Assembly: GCA_052084925.1 (NCBI GenBank)
Contig: JBQDEV010000004.1
Location: 186,001 to 250,000, forward strand
DNA: 64,000 nt
Reading direction: 5' to 3'
From: CmP2 sp052084925
Lineage (GTDB): Bacteria > Actinomycetota > Actinomycetes > Actinomycetales > Micrococcaceae
Numbering within the stretch: position 1 is the stretch's first letter; each line of letters begins with the position of its first letter. The position numbers and the translations under genes are program-made. The notes below the pieces were generated by a model. The model did not search any database and was not told where the DNA came from. It was given only the letters and a program-made list of their open reading frames with translations. Positions 1 through 8,300 of this stretch are shown one piece after another.

Positions 1-568
1 GCATCTCGTTCCAGTCCTCGGCTCGCGCCCAAGGCAAGGAGAAAACGGTCCCCATCGAGACGCGGATGGCTCGACGGTACAGGGGGTCCGCGCTGCGGGG
101 GCTGAGCAAAATGCCGTCGATCCCCATGCCCGCGGCAGAGCGGAAGATCGCGCCGACATTGGTGTGGTCCGCGACGTCGTCGAGCAGCGCCACCCGTCGG
201 GCACCCTGCAGCACGGAGTCAACGCTGTGCGGTTCCGGACGATGCATTGCCGCCAGCGCTCCCCGGTGGAGATGGAACCCGGTGATGGACTGCAGCAACT
301 CGTCCGAACCGGTATAGATCGGTACTTCGGGGAACGCGGCGAAGACATCGGCCATGCTCTCCAGGTAGCGGTGCGCCAGGAAGAAGGACGCCGGCCGCAT
401 CCCCGCCTCGAGCGCGCGACGCACGACCACCGAGGACTCGGCCAGGAAGATGCCGTGCTCGGCATCGGTGGCCCGACGCAGGGCCGCATCGGTGAGGGTG
501 GAGTAGACGGCGACCCGCGGGTCCGCCGGATCGGTGAGCTCGATTGCACCGGCTATAGAGCCGGTCAC
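1..568 (-). CDS. TrmH/SpoU-family RNA methyltransferase (C-terminus cut by window edge)
   Basis: This is a SAM-dependent SPOUT-class methyltransferase expected to 2'-O-methylate tRNA or rRNA in the cytoplasm. About 189 N-terminal residues are visible. The first ~110 form a substrate-binding-type domain. A SPOUT domain follows, with the motif DHTNVGAIFRSAAGMG near residue 135 and RVSMGTVFSLP near residue 170. The last SPOUT motif, which completes the SAM-binding knot, lies off the left edge. The GTG start at 568 overlaps the stop of the upstream permease gene by 4 nt (GTGA), so translation is probably coupled. The specific nucleotide target cannot be told from this fragment. Family assignment is firm; the start is inferred from the overlap. 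Confidence 0.85.
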   Translation of the reverse strand, partial: MTGSIAGAIELTDPADPRVAVYSTLTDAALRRATDAEHGIFLAESSVVVRRALEAGMRPASFFLAHRYLESMADVFAAFPEVPIYTGSDELLQSITGFHLHRGALAAMHRPEPHSVDSVLQGARRVALLDDVADHTNVGAIFRSAAGMGIDGILLSPRSADPLYRRAIRVSMGTVFSLPWARAEDWNEM

Positions 569-1377
569 AGCAACCGCCACACCATGTTGATCAGCCCGGC
601 CACGCCGATCACGACGATCACCGCACGCAGCACGTTCGGGGGGATGCGGCGGCCGATCTGGGCGCCCACCTGACCGCCCACCAGGGAGGAAACGGCGATG
701 AGCAGCACCGCCGACCAATCGATCCGGTCGAAGGCCAGGAGTAGGTAGCTGACCGCGGCGATGAGGTTGACGCACAGCGACAGCCAAGTCTTCACCGCGT
801 TGGCATGCACCAGGGTGCCCGCCAGGAAGACACCGAGGATGCCGAGCAGAAGCACCCCCTGGGCCGCGACGAAGTACCCGCCGTAGATGCCCGCCGCGAA
901 GACCAGGATCCAGAGAATCGGCTGAATTGGGCGCTGCGGGACATCACCGATGGTCGGGTTCGTGGCTTCAGTGGATTTGCGTTGCTTGACCAGGGCCGCC
1001 AGCCGGGGTTGGAAGACCACGAAGGCCAGCGCCACCAGGATAAGGATCGGGGCCGCATAACTGAACACTGTCGGCGGCAACAGGATCAGCAACAGCGCCC
1101 CGATGATGCCGCCCAAGAGCGAGGCCACCGTGAGGATCGGCAACACCTGGCGGGATTCTTTCAATTCGCGCCGGTATCCGAAGACCCCGGAAACGCCGGC
1201 GGCGACGAGGCCGATGGCGTTGGAAATCTGCGCGGTGACGGGCGGGTAGCCCATGGCCACCAGCACCGGGAACGTCACCAGCGTGCCGGAGCCCACCACC
1301 GAGTTGATGGTGCCCGCCCAGAATCCTGCGAGCAGGATGATGAGCAGCTGCCACCATTCCAGTCCGAACAACTCCAT
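565..1377 (-). CDS. TauE/SafE-family (TSUP) membrane permease
   Basis: The 270-aa polytopic membrane protein has about eight hydrophobic segments. Its N-terminus contains the family-typical GFWAGTINSVVGSGTLVTFPVL stretch (residues ~18-39), and a repeated half follows near residue 165 (GGYFVAAQGVLLLGILG). TSUP proteins export or import sulfite, sulfoacetate or related organosulfur anions; the substrate here is unknown. The ATG lies 1 nt after the stop of the upstream ABC ATPase gene (TGAGATG), and the stop overlaps the next gene, giving a tight three-gene unit. A hydrophilic loop near residues 130-145 separates the two halves. No neighbouring sulfonate catabolism gene identifies the substrate. 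Confidence 0.85.
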   Translation of the reverse strand: MELFGLEWWQLLIILLAGFWAGTINSVVGSGTLVTFPVLVAMGYPPVTAQISNAIGLVAAGVSGVFGYRRELKESRQVLPILTVASLLGGIIGALLLILLPPTVFSYAAPILILVALAFVVFQPRLAALVKQRKSTEATNPTIGDVPQRPIQPILWILVFAAGIYGGYFVAAQGVLLLGILGVFLAGTLVHANAVKTWLSLCVNLIAAVSYLLLAFDRIDWSAVLLIAVSSLVGGQVGAQIGRRIPPNVLRAVIVVIGVAGLINMVWRLL

Positions 1378-1378
1378 C

Positions 1379-2230
1379 TCAGCGAGCTACGGCCGTGTAG
1401 CGGCCGTCCTGCTCCGTCACTTTCAGGGGCAGGCGGAACGCCTCCGAGAGATGGTCCTCGGTGAGGGTCTCCCCCAGCGGTCCGGCGGCGACCACCCGGC
1501 CGTCGCGCATCAGCAGCGCATGGGTGAAGCCCGGCGGAACCTCTTCCACATGGTGGGTCACCAGGATCTGGGTGGGAGCGACCTCGTCGGCGGCCAACTG
1601 GGACAGCGAGCGGATGAGCGTCTCACGGCCGGCAAGATCGAGCCCGGCTGCCGGCTCGTCGAGCAGCAGTAGTTCCGGGTCAGTCATCATGGCACGGGCG
1701 GCCAGGACACGCTTGCGCTCACCGGAGGACAATGAGCCGTAGCGGCGCTCGGCCAGCCCGGCCACGCCCCAGCGGCGCAACAGCGAGTGGGCGCGGTCCA
1801 GATCCAGGGGATCGTACTCTTCATTCCAGCGTCCGGTGACGCCCCAGCCCGCGGTGACGACGGCGTCGAGCACCGTCTCCTGGAAGGGCACCTGATCGGC
1901 CAGCAGGGAGGAAGAGAGTCCGATGAGCGGTCGCAGGTCGAAGACGTTGACCGCGCCGAGGACCTCGTCGAGGATGGCGACGTTGCCTTCGGTGGGGTGA
2001 AGTCGGGTTGCCGCGATGTTCACCAGCGTGGACTTCCCCGCGCCGTTGGGCCCCATGATGATCCACCGCTGCCCCTCGGAGACGGTCCAAGAGACGTCGT
2101 CGAGTAGGGTCTTGTCTCCGCGGCGGACCGTGACGTGCGAGAACTCGAGCACGGCGTCCGGGCTGGCGACATAGTCACGGGCAGGAACGGTGTGTGAGGC
2201 ACGGGCGGGTGCAGAAGCAGACTGGGTCAT
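1379..2230 (-). CDS. ABC transporter ATP-binding protein
   Basis: The 283-aa ATPase has a Walker A motif GPNGAGKST (about residue 60), an ABC signature LSSGERKRV (about 172), a Walker B motif LLLLDEPAAGLD (about 192) and the switch histidine in LVTHHVEEVP (about 228). It resembles stand-alone ABC ATPases of the YlmA/ModF type, for which no dedicated permease is adjacent. The start is placed at the ATG at 2230 and not the TTG two codons upstream. A TAATCT -10-like hexamer ends 6 nt before this ATG and there is no Shine-Dalgarno sequence, suggesting a leaderless mRNA. The TauE permease and TrmH-like genes follow without gaps. The transported substrate is not known. Confidence 0.85.
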   Translation of the reverse strand: MTQSASAPARASHTVPARDYVASPDAVLEFSHVTVRRGDKTLLDDVSWTVSEGQRWIIMGPNGAGKSTLVNIAATRLHPTEGNVAILDEVLGAVNVFDLRPLIGLSSSLLADQVPFQETVLDAVVTAGWGVTGRWNEEYDPLDLDRAHSLLRRWGVAGLAERRYGSLSSGERKRVLAARAMMTDPELLLLDEPAAGLDLAGRETLIRSLSQLAADEVAPTQILVTHHVEEVPPGFTHALLMRDGRVVAAGPLGETLTEDHLSEAFRLPLKVTEQDGRYTAVAR

Positions 2231-2236
2231 ACTCAA

Positions 2237-2242
2237 AGATTA
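2237..2242 (-). promoter_or_regulatory. -10 element of a probable leaderless promoter for the ABC ATPase gene
   Basis: On the minus strand TAATCT is followed by TTGAGT and then the ATG at 2230, so the expected transcription start coincides with the start codon. No purine-rich ribosome binding site precedes the ATG. No clear -35 hexamer is seen. In Actinomycetota a TANNNT box 6-7 nt before the start codon is the usual mark of leaderless transcripts. Confidence 0.45.
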
Positions 2243-2280
2243 GGCTAGGACCGCACCGAAAACCGGGAAAGGACCACGGC

Positions 2281-3168
2281 ATGGCACAAGATCGTCCAAT
2301 CGAGTCGACAACGTTACGCGAAGTTCAGACGGGCGGAGCGGGTGTGGTGTTGGTATTCCGCGCCGACGTCGCACCGCAGCAGCAGCGGCCGCACTGGGTT
2401 CCCGCCGCCGCAACCGAGGTCTCGGGAGTCGGATTCACCGGATGGCGCTGGGACGCTGACACGGCGGTGACCCCACAGGACCCGGACGAGTGGCACACCG
2501 CGTTCTTGCCGGCGGCTGTCCGGGACGCGATCAGCGAGCACGGTCCCCTCCTGGTCTTCGACGTCGATTCCACGCTGATCCGCCAGGAGGTCATCGAACT
2601 GCTCGCTGCCCACGCCGGGCGCGAGGCCGAGGTCGCCGCGGTTACCGAGGCCGCCATGCGCGGGGAACTGGATTTCGCCGAATCACTGCACCACCGGGTG
2701 AAGGCACTGGCCGACTTGCCGGCCGAGGTCATCGACTCCGTCGTCGACAGCGTCGAGTTCCAGGATGGGGCCTTGGAACTCATCGCGGCGGCCATCGAGG
2801 CCGGAGGGGCCGCCTGCGCCGTGTCGGGGGGATTCGAGCAGGTGCTGCGTCCCCTGGCTGAGCAGTCGAGGTTGTGGCGTTATCGGGCCAATGTGCTGGA
2901 GATCAACGACGGCGTCCTCACCGGTCGGGTGCACGGAGCGGTGGTCGACCGGGTGGCCAAGCGTCAGAACCTGGTGGAATGGGCCGCCGAGCGCGGGGTT
3001 CCCCGCGAGGCAGTCGTGGCGGTGGGAGACGGAGCCAACGACATCGACATGCTCGATGCGGCCGGTTATGCGGTGGCGTTTTGCGCGAAACCGGCGTTGC
3101 GCGGGCACGCGGACCTGTGCCTGGACGTACCGAGCCTGGACGTGGTGCGGGCACTTCTCGGGCTCTGA
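2281..3168 (+). CDS. serB: Phosphoserine phosphatase SerB
   Basis: SerB hydrolyses O-phosphoserine to serine in the last step of serine biosynthesis. The 295-aa protein is a HAD hydrolase: motif I is DVDSTLI (about residue 95) with the nucleophilic aspartate, motif II is the serine in CAVSGGFEQV (about 182), and motif III/IV is VGDGANDIDML (about 256). The ~90-residue N-terminal part replaces the ACT-type regulatory domain of longer homologues. The ATG at 2281 is chosen because GGGAAAGGA lies just upstream; an in-frame ORF extends back to 2194 but would run into the divergent gene's start. It is a monocistronic gene ending at a strong hairpin. Confidence 0.93.
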   Translation: MAQDRPIESTTLREVQTGGAGVVLVFRADVAPQQQRPHWVPAAATEVSGVGFTGWRWDADTAVTPQDPDEWHTAFLPAAVRDAISEHGPLLVFDVDSTLIRQEVIELLAAHAGREAEVAAVTEAAMRGELDFAESLHHRVKALADLPAEVIDSVVDSVEFQDGALELIAAAIEAGGAACAVSGGFEQVLRPLAEQSRLWRYRANVLEINDGVLTGRVHGAVVDRVAKRQNLVEWAAERGVPREAVVAVGDGANDIDMLDAAGYAVAFCAKPALRGHADLCLDVPSLDVVRALLGL

Positions 3169-3200
3169 CCGGCCCGGCCCGGAGCTGGCCGCAGAACAGC

Positions 3201-3240
3201 CAGGGCCGCCGTCGTGCTTCACTGCTCGACGGCGGCCCTG
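3201..3240. terminator. Bidirectional hairpin between convergent serB and SDR genes
   Basis: A perfect 14-bp inverted repeat (arms 3201-3214 and 3227-3240, sequence CAGGGCCGCCGTCG and its complement) has a 12-nt loop. It sits between the stops of two convergent genes. No T-tract follows on either strand, as is common for high-GC actinobacterial terminators. Confidence 0.75.
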
Positions 3241-3284
3241 ATCATGACCACGTTGGGCGCCTGCGCCGGCACCCGGTCCGGGTT

Positions 3285-4067
3285 CTACTGGTTGGCGCGG
3301 GCGGCGGCCAGGAAGTCCTCGGCGCCACCGACGTACTCGGTGTGACCGGTGGGCAGGTCCTGACCCACGACGGCGGCAACCTCGGCAGCGAATTCCTCGA
3401 CCGAGTACAGGCGGCCGGCCGCGTCCCGGCGAGCCTCGATGGCGCCCGGCTCGGCTCGGTTCAGCAGGGTGGCCGTGATGGTGCCCTCGATCATGTCTCC
3501 GGAGACCACGGTGAAACGGATACCGCGCTCTTCCAACATCGGGATGCGCTCGCGCAACGCAACCTCGCCGGCACGCTTGGACTTCGCCACGGGGACGTAG
3601 AGGTCCATCGTTGGCACGTCGTCAATGAAATGCGCCTGATGGCTGGTGACGAAGACCACCTGCCCTCCGGCCGACATGACCTCGGCTGCCTGTTCCAGCA
3701 GCGCTACCTGGGCGTCGCGGTTCAGGCGCAGCGCGTAGTCCTCGCCCAGGTCGGATTCCATTCCGCCGGAGGCGTTGAGGACGAGGATGTCCAGCGAACC
3801 GAAGGACTGGACGGCGGCGTTGATCATCGCCTGACGTCCCTCTTCGGTGGTGATGTCTGCGCCGACGGCGACGGCACGGCCACCGGCCTCCTCGATCCCG
3901 GAGACCACTTTGTTGGCGCGCGGGGCTTTCTGCCGGTAGTTGACCACCACGCCAGCGCCGCGGGAGGCGAGCAGGCGCGCGGTTTCGGCGCCGATACCGC
4001 GGGAGGAGCCGGTGACGAGGGCGCCCTGGGCAGCGAGATCTTGAGTGCTGTTCTGTGCTTCGTTCAT
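3285..4067 (-). CDS. Short-chain dehydrogenase/reductase with atypical catalytic spacing
   Basis: This 260-aa NAD(P)-dependent oxidoreductase has the cofactor glycine motif TGSSRGIG (about residue 20) and an NASGG equivalent of NNAG (about 100). In the catalytic region, serine in VFVTSHQAHF is followed by YVPVAKSKRAGE (about 160), so lysines lie five and seven positions after the tyrosine, unlike the classical Tyr-x3-Lys. The ATG at 4067 is 4 nt after the fabG stop and is preferred over an ORF start at 4100 inside fabG. The two SDR genes probably form an operon. The substrate is unknown; a role related to fatty-acid metabolism is suggested only by its neighbour. Confidence 0.85.
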   Translation of the reverse strand: MNEAQNSTQDLAAQGALVTGSSRGIGAETARLLASRGAGVVVNYRQKAPRANKVVSGIEEAGGRAVAVGADITTEEGRQAMINAAVQSFGSLDILVLNASGGMESDLGEDYALRLNRDAQVALLEQAAEVMSAGGQVVFVTSHQAHFIDDVPTMDLYVPVAKSKRAGEVALRERIPMLEERGIRFTVVSGDMIEGTITATLLNRAEPGAIEARRDAAGRLYSVEEFAAEVAAVVGQDLPTGHTEYVGGAEDFLAAARANQ

Positions 4068-4071
4068 AGGA

Positions 4072-4803
4072 TCAGTGTCCCATGCCCAGGCCGCCGTCAA
4101 CGGGGATGACCGCGCCGCTGATGTAGGACGCGGCGTCGCTGGAGAGCCAGCGCACCACCTCGGCCACTTCCTCGGGGGCCGCGAAGCGCCCGGCCGGGAT
4201 GGCCTTCTTGTACTGATCCTGGAGCTCGACCGAGAGCTGCTGGGTCATCTCCGTGTCGATGTACCCCGGGGCCACCACGTTTGCGGTGATGTTGCGCGAG
4301 CCCAGTTCACGGGTGAGTGAGCGCGCCATCCCGACCAGACCGGCCTTGGAGGAGGCGTAATTGATCTGGCCGGGTGAGCCGTACAGGCCCACCACGGACG
4401 AGATCAGGATGACCCGACCGCGCTTCATGCGCAGCATGCCCTTGGAAGCCCGTTTGAGCACACGGAACGCGCCGGTGAGATTAGTATCGATCACCGAGGT
4501 GAAATCGTCTTCACTCATGCGCAGCAGCAGCTGATCCTGGGTGATACCGGCGTTGGCGACGAGCACTTCCACGGGGCCGAAGCGCTCTTCGACTTCTGTG
4601 AAAGCCCGGTCGACCGATTCGGTGTCGGTGACATCGGCTTGTACGGCGTCGAGGCCTTCCGGGGCCGATCCCGAGCGCGACGTGACAACGACGTTGTCCC
4701 CGGCGGCCGCGAACGAGCGGGCGATCGCCAGGCCGATGCCGCGGTTGCCGCCGGTGACCAGAACGGTGCGCGGGGCGAGGCGGGTGGTCGATTCAGTGCT
4801 CAT
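4072..4803 (-). CDS. fabG: 3-oxoacyl-ACP reductase FabG
   Basis: FabG reduces 3-oxoacyl-ACP to 3-hydroxyacyl-ACP with NADPH in type II fatty acid synthesis. The 243-aa protein shows the glycine motif TGGNRGIG (about residue 18), NAGIT (about 85), and the catalytic Ser and Tyr-x3-Lys in ISSVVGLYGSPGQINYASSK (about 135-154). It also has the PG motif AVIPVDGG near the C-terminus. Overall it resembles mycobacterial FabG1/MabA. The ATG at 4803 has AGGAG 7 nt upstream; a TTG one codon earlier is less likely. No inhA/fabI gene follows; instead a second SDR does. SDR specificity is hard to predict, so the exact acyl substrate is inferred. Confidence 0.85.
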   Translation of the reverse strand: MSTESTTRLAPRTVLVTGGNRGIGLAIARSFAAAGDNVVVTSRSGSAPEGLDAVQADVTDTESVDRAFTEVEERFGPVEVLVANAGITQDQLLLRMSEDDFTSVIDTNLTGAFRVLKRASKGMLRMKRGRVILISSVVGLYGSPGQINYASSKAGLVGMARSLTRELGSRNITANVVAPGYIDTEMTQQLSVELQDQYKKAIPAGRFAAPEEVAEVVRWLSSDAASYISGAVIPVDGGLGMGH

Positions 4804-4879
4804 CAAACTGCTCCTGTGGTGACGTGTCGGTTCTCATGGTTTCGTCCATGGATGATCTCCCACCACTGTACGGCCGAAA

Positions 4880-5392
4880 GTGGAACAATGGGTGGAGCCC
4901 ACCATCAGATTGACGAGCATTGGAGACCGGGTGCCGACCACCTCACCGCGCCGCCACGGTCCCGAACCGAGCCCGGAGGTCTATGACATCTCGGGCGCCT
5001 CGACGTCACTGACGGCGGACCAGAGTGCACGGATGCGCCGCTACATGATTCAGATGGGTATCCGAACCGTGTGCTTCGTGCTCGGCGTCTTCACCGAGGG
5101 CTGGTTGCGCTGGACGTTCTTCGTGGCCGCCATGGTGCTGCCGTACATCGCCGTCGTGCTGGCCAACAACACCCGCCAGGTTCGGGCCAGCTCCACTGCC
5201 TCCGCGGTGAATGCGCCGTCGTTGCCGGCCCAGGCTTCTGGGACCGGGACCGGGTCGGATACTGACGACGATGTGGTGTCGGGAACGGTGATCGAGCGCC
5301 GGGAGCTCGGTCCCGGGTCCCGGCGTCACGAGAGTCATGATGACCCGGACGATCGTGGCGGACACGATGAACAGGGACGGGCCGGATCATGA
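4880..5392 (+). CDS. DUF3099 family membrane protein
   Basis: This protein of up to 170 aa matches the actinobacterial DUF3099 pattern. A short N-terminus is followed by VYDISGASTSLTADQSARM (about residues 34-52). Two membrane helices come next (MGIRTVCFVLGVF about 58-70; WTFFVAAMVLPYIAVVLA about 78-95), and the tail is polar and acidic. Function is unknown. The GTG at 4880 lacks a good ribosome site; an in-frame GTG at 4931, preceded by TGGAGA, may be the true start and would give 153 aa. The stop overlaps the next ATG by 4 nt, so the gene forms an operon with the small Cys-His protein and SURF1. Confidence 0.7.
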   Translation: MEQWVEPTIRLTSIGDRVPTTSPRRHGPEPSPEVYDISGASTSLTADQSARMRRYMIQMGIRTVCFVLGVFTEGWLRWTFFVAAMVLPYIAVVLANNTRQVRASSTASAVNAPSLPAQASGTGTGSDTDDDVVSGTVIERRELGPGSRRHESHDDPDDRGGHDEQGRAGS

Positions 5393-5664
5393 CGGGGTCG
5401 AATCCGCAGATCGATCTGCTCGGTGGGCTGCTGGGCGAGACTCCCCCGCAGACGGCGCAACCCGCCGATGCGGCGCCGCAGTGCTCACGGCGAGGATGCA
5501 CCGATGACGCACAGTGGAAGGTGCTGTGGAACAACCCGCGTATCCACACTCCGGAACGGCGCAAAGTGTGGTTGGCCTGCGAGAACCACCGCGAATGGCT
5601 GTGTGAGTACCTGGAATCCCGCGGACTGCTCAAATCCTGTGAACCCCTGACCGAGATGGCGTGA
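5389..5664 (+). CDS. Small conserved Cys/His protein upstream of SURF1, function unknown
   Basis: This 91-aa soluble protein has a cluster that could bind a metal: CSRRGCTDDAQWKV (about residues 32-45) and, 20 residues on, WLACENHREWLCEYLESRGL. The Cys-x4-Cys and Cys-x3-His pairs look like a small zinc-binding module; that is inference from spacing only. Similar short proteins sit next to SURF1 genes in other Micrococcales as far as I recall, sometimes labelled misleadingly. The ATG overlaps the DUF3099 stop (ATGA), and its own TGA overlaps the SURF1 start, so all three genes are translationally coupled. I do not recognise a biochemical function. Confidence 0.65.
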   Translation: MTGSNPQIDLLGGLLGETPPQTAQPADAAPQCSRRGCTDDAQWKVLWNNPRIHTPERRKVWLACENHREWLCEYLESRGLLKSCEPLTEMA

Positions 5665-6590
5665 TGACCCTGCACCCTGGCACTTCGACGTTGAGCACGC
5701 CACCGGAGGAGACCCGTAAGCCTAAGCTGAACTTCCGCTTTCTGATCTCCGGGGCATGGATCGGCGGACTGATCTTCTGTGTGGTCTTCTCCATTGCCTG
5801 CGCCCTGCTCGGTCAGTGGCAGATGGATCGACGAATGCAGGCCCTGGAAGAGATCAACAAGGTGGTGCGCAACTACGACGCCGATCCGGTGCCCTACGCC
5901 AGCAATGCGGACATCTTCACCGACTTCCAGGACGAGCAAAAATGGACGCCGGTGACCGTGCACGGCGAGTACCTGGTGGAGGACACCCTGATCGCCCGCA
6001 ACCGCCCCCATTCGGGCCGCCCCGGCTACGAGGTGCTCGTCCCGTTCCGCACGGTGGAGGGCGACATCCTCATCGTGGACCGTGGATGGCTACCGATCGG
6101 CAACTCCCCCGGGCGGCCTGACGACGTACCGGAACCGGCGGAGGGTGAAATTTCGATCATCGTGCGCGCCCTTGCGGGCGAGCCGACGCTGCCGGATCGT
6201 AGTGCTCCAGAGGGTCAGGTGGCCTCCATCGATCTGCCGGCGATTGCCGACCAGCTGGACTACCCGATCGCTGAATCAGCCTACGGTCTGATGGCGGTCG
6301 AATCTCCCGAGGCAGCAGAGACTCCGACCTCCATGCCGCAGCCCACCGAAGACGAGGGCCCGCATCTGTCCTACTCGCTTCAGTGGTTCACCTTCGGGCT
6401 GATGAGCTTCGTGGTGTGGGGCTACATGGCACGGCAGAAGGCGATCCAGAATCGCGAGGACGAGATGTACGGTTTCACCGAGGACCAGGGATTCATCTCC
6501 GCCCATCGGATGGAGCGCAAGAAGGTCACCCGCCGTCGCGGGAATCGGCCGACCGATGAAGAGATCGAGGATTCGCTGTTCGGTGATTGA
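5664..6590 (+). CDS. SURF1 family cytochrome oxidase assembly protein
   Basis: SURF1 proteins sit in the cytoplasmic membrane and help insert heme A into the CuA-type cytochrome c oxidase. The 308-aa sequence has an N-terminal transmembrane helix (about residues 28-52) followed by the family signature LGQWQMDRRMQALEEIN. A periplasmic domain carries ARNRPHSGRPGYEVLVPF and VDRGWLPIG, and a C-terminal helix (SYSLQWFTFGLMSFVVWGYM, about 235-254) closes it. A basic tail extends to the end. The start overlaps the upstream stop (TGATG). It is functionally linked to ctaA and ctaB, which lie about 8-10 kb away in this window. The gene ends tail-to-tail with the ABC-F gene. Confidence 0.9.
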   Translation: MTLHPGTSTLSTPPEETRKPKLNFRFLISGAWIGGLIFCVVFSIACALLGQWQMDRRMQALEEINKVVRNYDADPVPYASNADIFTDFQDEQKWTPVTVHGEYLVEDTLIARNRPHSGRPGYEVLVPFRTVEGDILIVDRGWLPIGNSPGRPDDVPEPAEGEISIIVRALAGEPTLPDRSAPEGQVASIDLPAIADQLDYPIAESAYGLMAVESPEAAETPTSMPQPTEDEGPHLSYSLQWFTFGLMSFVVWGYMARQKAIQNREDEMYGFTEDQGFISAHRMERKKVTRRRGNRPTDEEIEDSLFGD

Positions 6591-6611
6591 CCCGCTGAGG
6601 GTGGGCTCGGC

Positions 6612-8210
6612 TCAGGCGAGAGTGATCAGGTCCTGATACTCGGCGCTCCAGAGATCCTCGACACCGTCAGGCAGCACGACGACACGTTCGGGATCCAGCG
6701 CCTCGACCGCGCCCTCGTCGTGGGTGACGAGCACGACCGCGCCCTGATAAGTGCGCAGTGCGTTGAGAATCTCCTCGCGGCTTGCGGGGTCCAGGTTGTT
6801 GGTCGGCTCATCGAGCAGCAGCACATTCGCCGAGGACGCCACCAGGGTCGCCAGTGCGAGTCGCGTCTTCTCGCCGCCGGAAAGCACCCGGGCTGGCTTC
6901 TCGACGTCGTCGCCGGAGAAGAGGAACGAGCCGAGCACATTGCGCACCTCGGTGTCGGCCAGATGCGGTGCCGCCGTGCGCATGTTCTCCAAGACGGACC
7001 GCTCACCGTCGAGGGTCTCGTGTTCCTGTGCGTAGTATCCGAGCTTGAGTCCGTGCCCTGGCTCGATCTGACCGGTATCGGAGTCCTCGACTCCGGCCAA
7101 CATACGCAACAGCGTCGTCTTGCCGGCGCCGTTGAACCCGAGGATCACCACGCGCGAGCCGCGATCGATGGCGAGATCCAGCCCGGCGAAAATCTCCAGT
7201 GAGCCGTAGGACTTCGATAAGTGCGCAGCGCGCAGCGGAGTCCGTCCGCAGGGCGAAGGCTCGGGAAAGCGAATGGCAGCGACCTTGTCCTGAGCCCGTT
7301 CTCCTTCCACACCGCGCATCAGGCGCTCGGCTCGTTTGAGCATGTTCTGTGCCGCCACCGCTTTGGTCGCCTTGGCCCGCATCTTGTTGGCCTGGTCGAC
7401 CAGCGCCGATGCCTTCTTCTGCGCGTTGGCGAATTCCCGGCGCCGCCGGGCCTGGTCCTGCTCCCGCTGGGCCTGGTAGTTCTTCCAGTTCATGTTGTAG
7501 ACGTCGATCGTCTGGCGCATCGCATCGAGGTAGAGCACCTTATTGACCGTCATCTCCATGAGAGCGACGTCGTGGCTGATGACCAGCAGACCGCCCGAGT
7601 ACGACTTGAGGAAGTCGCGCAACCAGACGATCGAGTCATGATCAAGGTGGTTCGTGGGCTCGTCCAGCAGCATCGTGTCGGCGTTGCCGAAGAGGATCCT
7701 GGCGAGTTCCACGCGCCGACGCTGACCGCCAGAGAGCGTGTGCAGCGGCTGATTAAGCACCCGATCCGGCAGAGCGAGGTTCGCGCAGATCGTGGCTGCC
7801 TCGGATTCGGCGGCGTAGCCACCGGCAGCGGTGAACCGTGCCTCCAGTTTGGCGTAACGGTCCATGGCCTTCGCCCGCTGTGCATCGGTGCCCTGGGCCA
7901 TGTCTTCTTCGGCGCGGCGCAGCTTTGCGGTGACGGTGTCCAATTCTCGGGCCGAGAGGATGCGGGACCGGGCGGTCTGTTCCATGTCTTCGACGACGGG
8001 ATCCTGCGGGAGGTAGCCGATCGTGCCGCTGCGGCTCACGTCTCCGCCGGCGGGAAGGGCGAAACCTGCGAGGACTTTGGTGAGGGTGGTCTTGCCGGCA
8101 CCATTGCGTCCGACGAGGCCGACCTTGTCGCCCCGGTCGACGCGGAAGCTGACCTCGTCCATCAGGATGCGTGCTCCGGCACGGAGTTCGAGGTTTGAGA
8201 CCGTGATCAC
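6612..8210 (-). CDS. ABC-F family ATPase
   Basis: The 532-aa soluble protein has two ABC ATPase domains and no membrane segment. The first has GRNGAGKTT (about residue 37), LSGGQRRRVEL (about 155) and LLLDEPTNHLD (about 180). The ~80-residue charged linker (QREQDQARRRREFANAQKK, about 250) is the P-site tRNA interaction motif region typical of ABC-F. The second domain has GFNGAGKTT (about 365), LSGGEKTRLAL (about 455) and LLLDEPTNNLD. ABC-F proteins act on the ribosome, as translation factors or antibiotic-protection factors; which applies here is unknown. The GTG at 8210 is chosen because AAGGAG precedes it by 5 nt; the TTG at 8240 has no ribosome site. Confidence 0.88.
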   Translation of the reverse strand: MITVSNLELRAGARILMDEVSFRVDRGDKVGLVGRNGAGKTTLTKVLAGFALPAGGDVSRSGTIGYLPQDPVVEDMEQTARSRILSARELDTVTAKLRRAEEDMAQGTDAQRAKAMDRYAKLEARFTAAGGYAAESEAATICANLALPDRVLNQPLHTLSGGQRRRVELARILFGNADTMLLDEPTNHLDHDSIVWLRDFLKSYSGGLLVISHDVALMEMTVNKVLYLDAMRQTIDVYNMNWKNYQAQREQDQARRRREFANAQKKASALVDQANKMRAKATKAVAAQNMLKRAERLMRGVEGERAQDKVAAIRFPEPSPCGRTPLRAAHLSKSYGSLEIFAGLDLAIDRGSRVVILGFNGAGKTTLLRMLAGVEDSDTGQIEPGHGLKLGYYAQEHETLDGERSVLENMRTAAPHLADTEVRNVLGSFLFSGDDVEKPARVLSGGEKTRLALATLVASSANVLLLDEPTNNLDPASREEILNALRTYQGAVVLVTHDEGAVEALDPERVVVLPDGVEDLWSAEYQDLITLA

Positions 8211-8244
8211 GGTGGCTCCTTCAGCGGTGGTGGTGTTCAAGGCA

Positions 8245-8282
8245 TCGGCAGGGCCGGTCCGTTGCCGGACCGGCCCTGCCGA
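8245..8282 (-). terminator. Terminator hairpin at the end of the suf operon
   Basis: A perfect 17-bp inverted repeat (arms 8245-8261 and 8266-8282) closes a 4-nt loop that reads GCAA on the minus strand, a stable GNRA tetraloop. It lies 18 nt downstream of the sufT stop and just before the ABC-F gene on the same strand, so it should separate the suf operon from ABC-F. No U-tract follows. It is one of the strongest hairpins in the window. Confidence 0.8.
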
Positions 8283-8300
8283 GTGTGCGGGAAGAGCGGA

